This document shows positions 14,619 to 14,736 of a stretch of DNA of 14,736 nt, piece by piece. A model generated the notes under the pieces. It did no database searches. It was not told the DNA's origin and saw only the letters and a program-made list of their open reading frames with translations. How positions within the stretch are numbered: the first letter of the stretch is position 1; each line of letters opens with the position of its first letter. Origin of the DNA: an uncultured Lachnospiraceae bacterium. Lineage in GTDB: Bacteria > Bacillota > Clostridia > Lachnospirales > Lachnospiraceae. The position numbers and the translations under genes are program-made. The stretch is from contig CADCOL010000252.1 in the NCBI GenBank assembly GCA_902803015.1, forward strand, positions 1 through 14,736, read 5' to 3'.

Positions 14619-14627
14619 AATTATTGT

Positions 14628-14640
14628 GCCGTGAAACGGC
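14628..14640 (+). promoter_or_regulatory. 5'-terminal hairpin of the pta-like message
   Basis: GCCGT pairs perfectly with ACGGC around a GAA loop, beginning about 3 bases after the predicted transcript start and ending about 32 bases before the AAAGGAG ribosome site. Compact and GC-rich, it may protect the 5' end. Confidence 0.4.
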
Positions 14641-14686
14641 AGCTAAAAATAAGTGAATCAATAAATCAATATAAAGGAGAAACAAT

Positions 14687-14736
14687 ATGGGATCATTTGT
14701 TGAACACATCAAAGAAAAAGCAAAAGGCGCAAAGAA
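14687..14736 (+). CDS. pta: Start of a gene cut by the window end, probably phosphate acetyltransferase
   Basis: Sixteen codons are visible, MGSFVEHIKEKAKGAK, with AAAGGAG about 7 bases before the ATG and a strong extended -10 promoter. The short Phe/Ile plus Lys-rich opening helix resembles the N-terminus of clostridial phosphate acetyltransferase, which makes acetyl phosphate from acetyl-CoA ahead of acetate kinase. A strong promoter fits a fermentation gene. Sixteen residues are too few for certainty; phosphate butyryltransferase or another short-helix start is possible. Confidence 0.5.
   Translation, partial: MGSFVEHIKEKAKGAK

Overview
The window is about 14.7 kb of ordinary, densely packed chromosome from a low-to-mid-GC Gram-positive anaerobe. 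The protein flavour suggests Clostridia, probably Lachnospiraceae: a Gram-positive PheS with a Cys-rich insert, an M18 aminopeptidase, a lipoprotein-type solute-binding protein, AGGAGG-like ribosome sites and TTGxxx/TATAAT promoters. This placement is inference. I see no phage, transposon, tRNA, rRNA or CRISPR.

Layout. On the minus strand, 1-1343 is a nearly complete citrate synthase gene. A compact intergenic region (1344-1726) holds its promoter and, on the plus strand, a 6S RNA gene with its own strong extended -10 promoter. Directly after the 6S RNA come a YihY/BrkB-family membrane protein and an 816-residue lipoprotein that joins an N-terminal sensor-like region to an ABC-type solute-binding domain. 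Next are pheS and pheT (phenylalanyl-tRNA synthetase) behind their own promoter. After them is a 525-residue single-pass membrane protein with an Ala/Pro/Gln-rich N-terminus and a duplicated extracellular unit, ending in a clear intrinsic terminator. Then follow an M18 aminopeptidase and queA (tRNA queuosine synthesis) as a probable two-gene operon. A GT39-like membrane glycosyltransferase lies on the minus strand and converges on queA with 8 bases between the stop codons. The last 50 bases start a plus-strand gene whose 16 visible residues look like the N-terminus of phosphate acetyltransferase (pta).

Functional picture. The genes are mostly housekeeping: carbon entry to glutamate synthesis, growth-phase control of RNA polymerase by 6S RNA, translation (PheST, QueA), peptide turnover and the cell envelope. 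I do not see a novel defence or mobile system. The points most worth checking are the 6S RNA immediately upstream of yihY, the tandem-unit membrane protein, the large solute-binding fusion without a transporter, a cre-like palindrome inside pheS, and a short hairpin at the predicted 5' end of five separate mRNAs.
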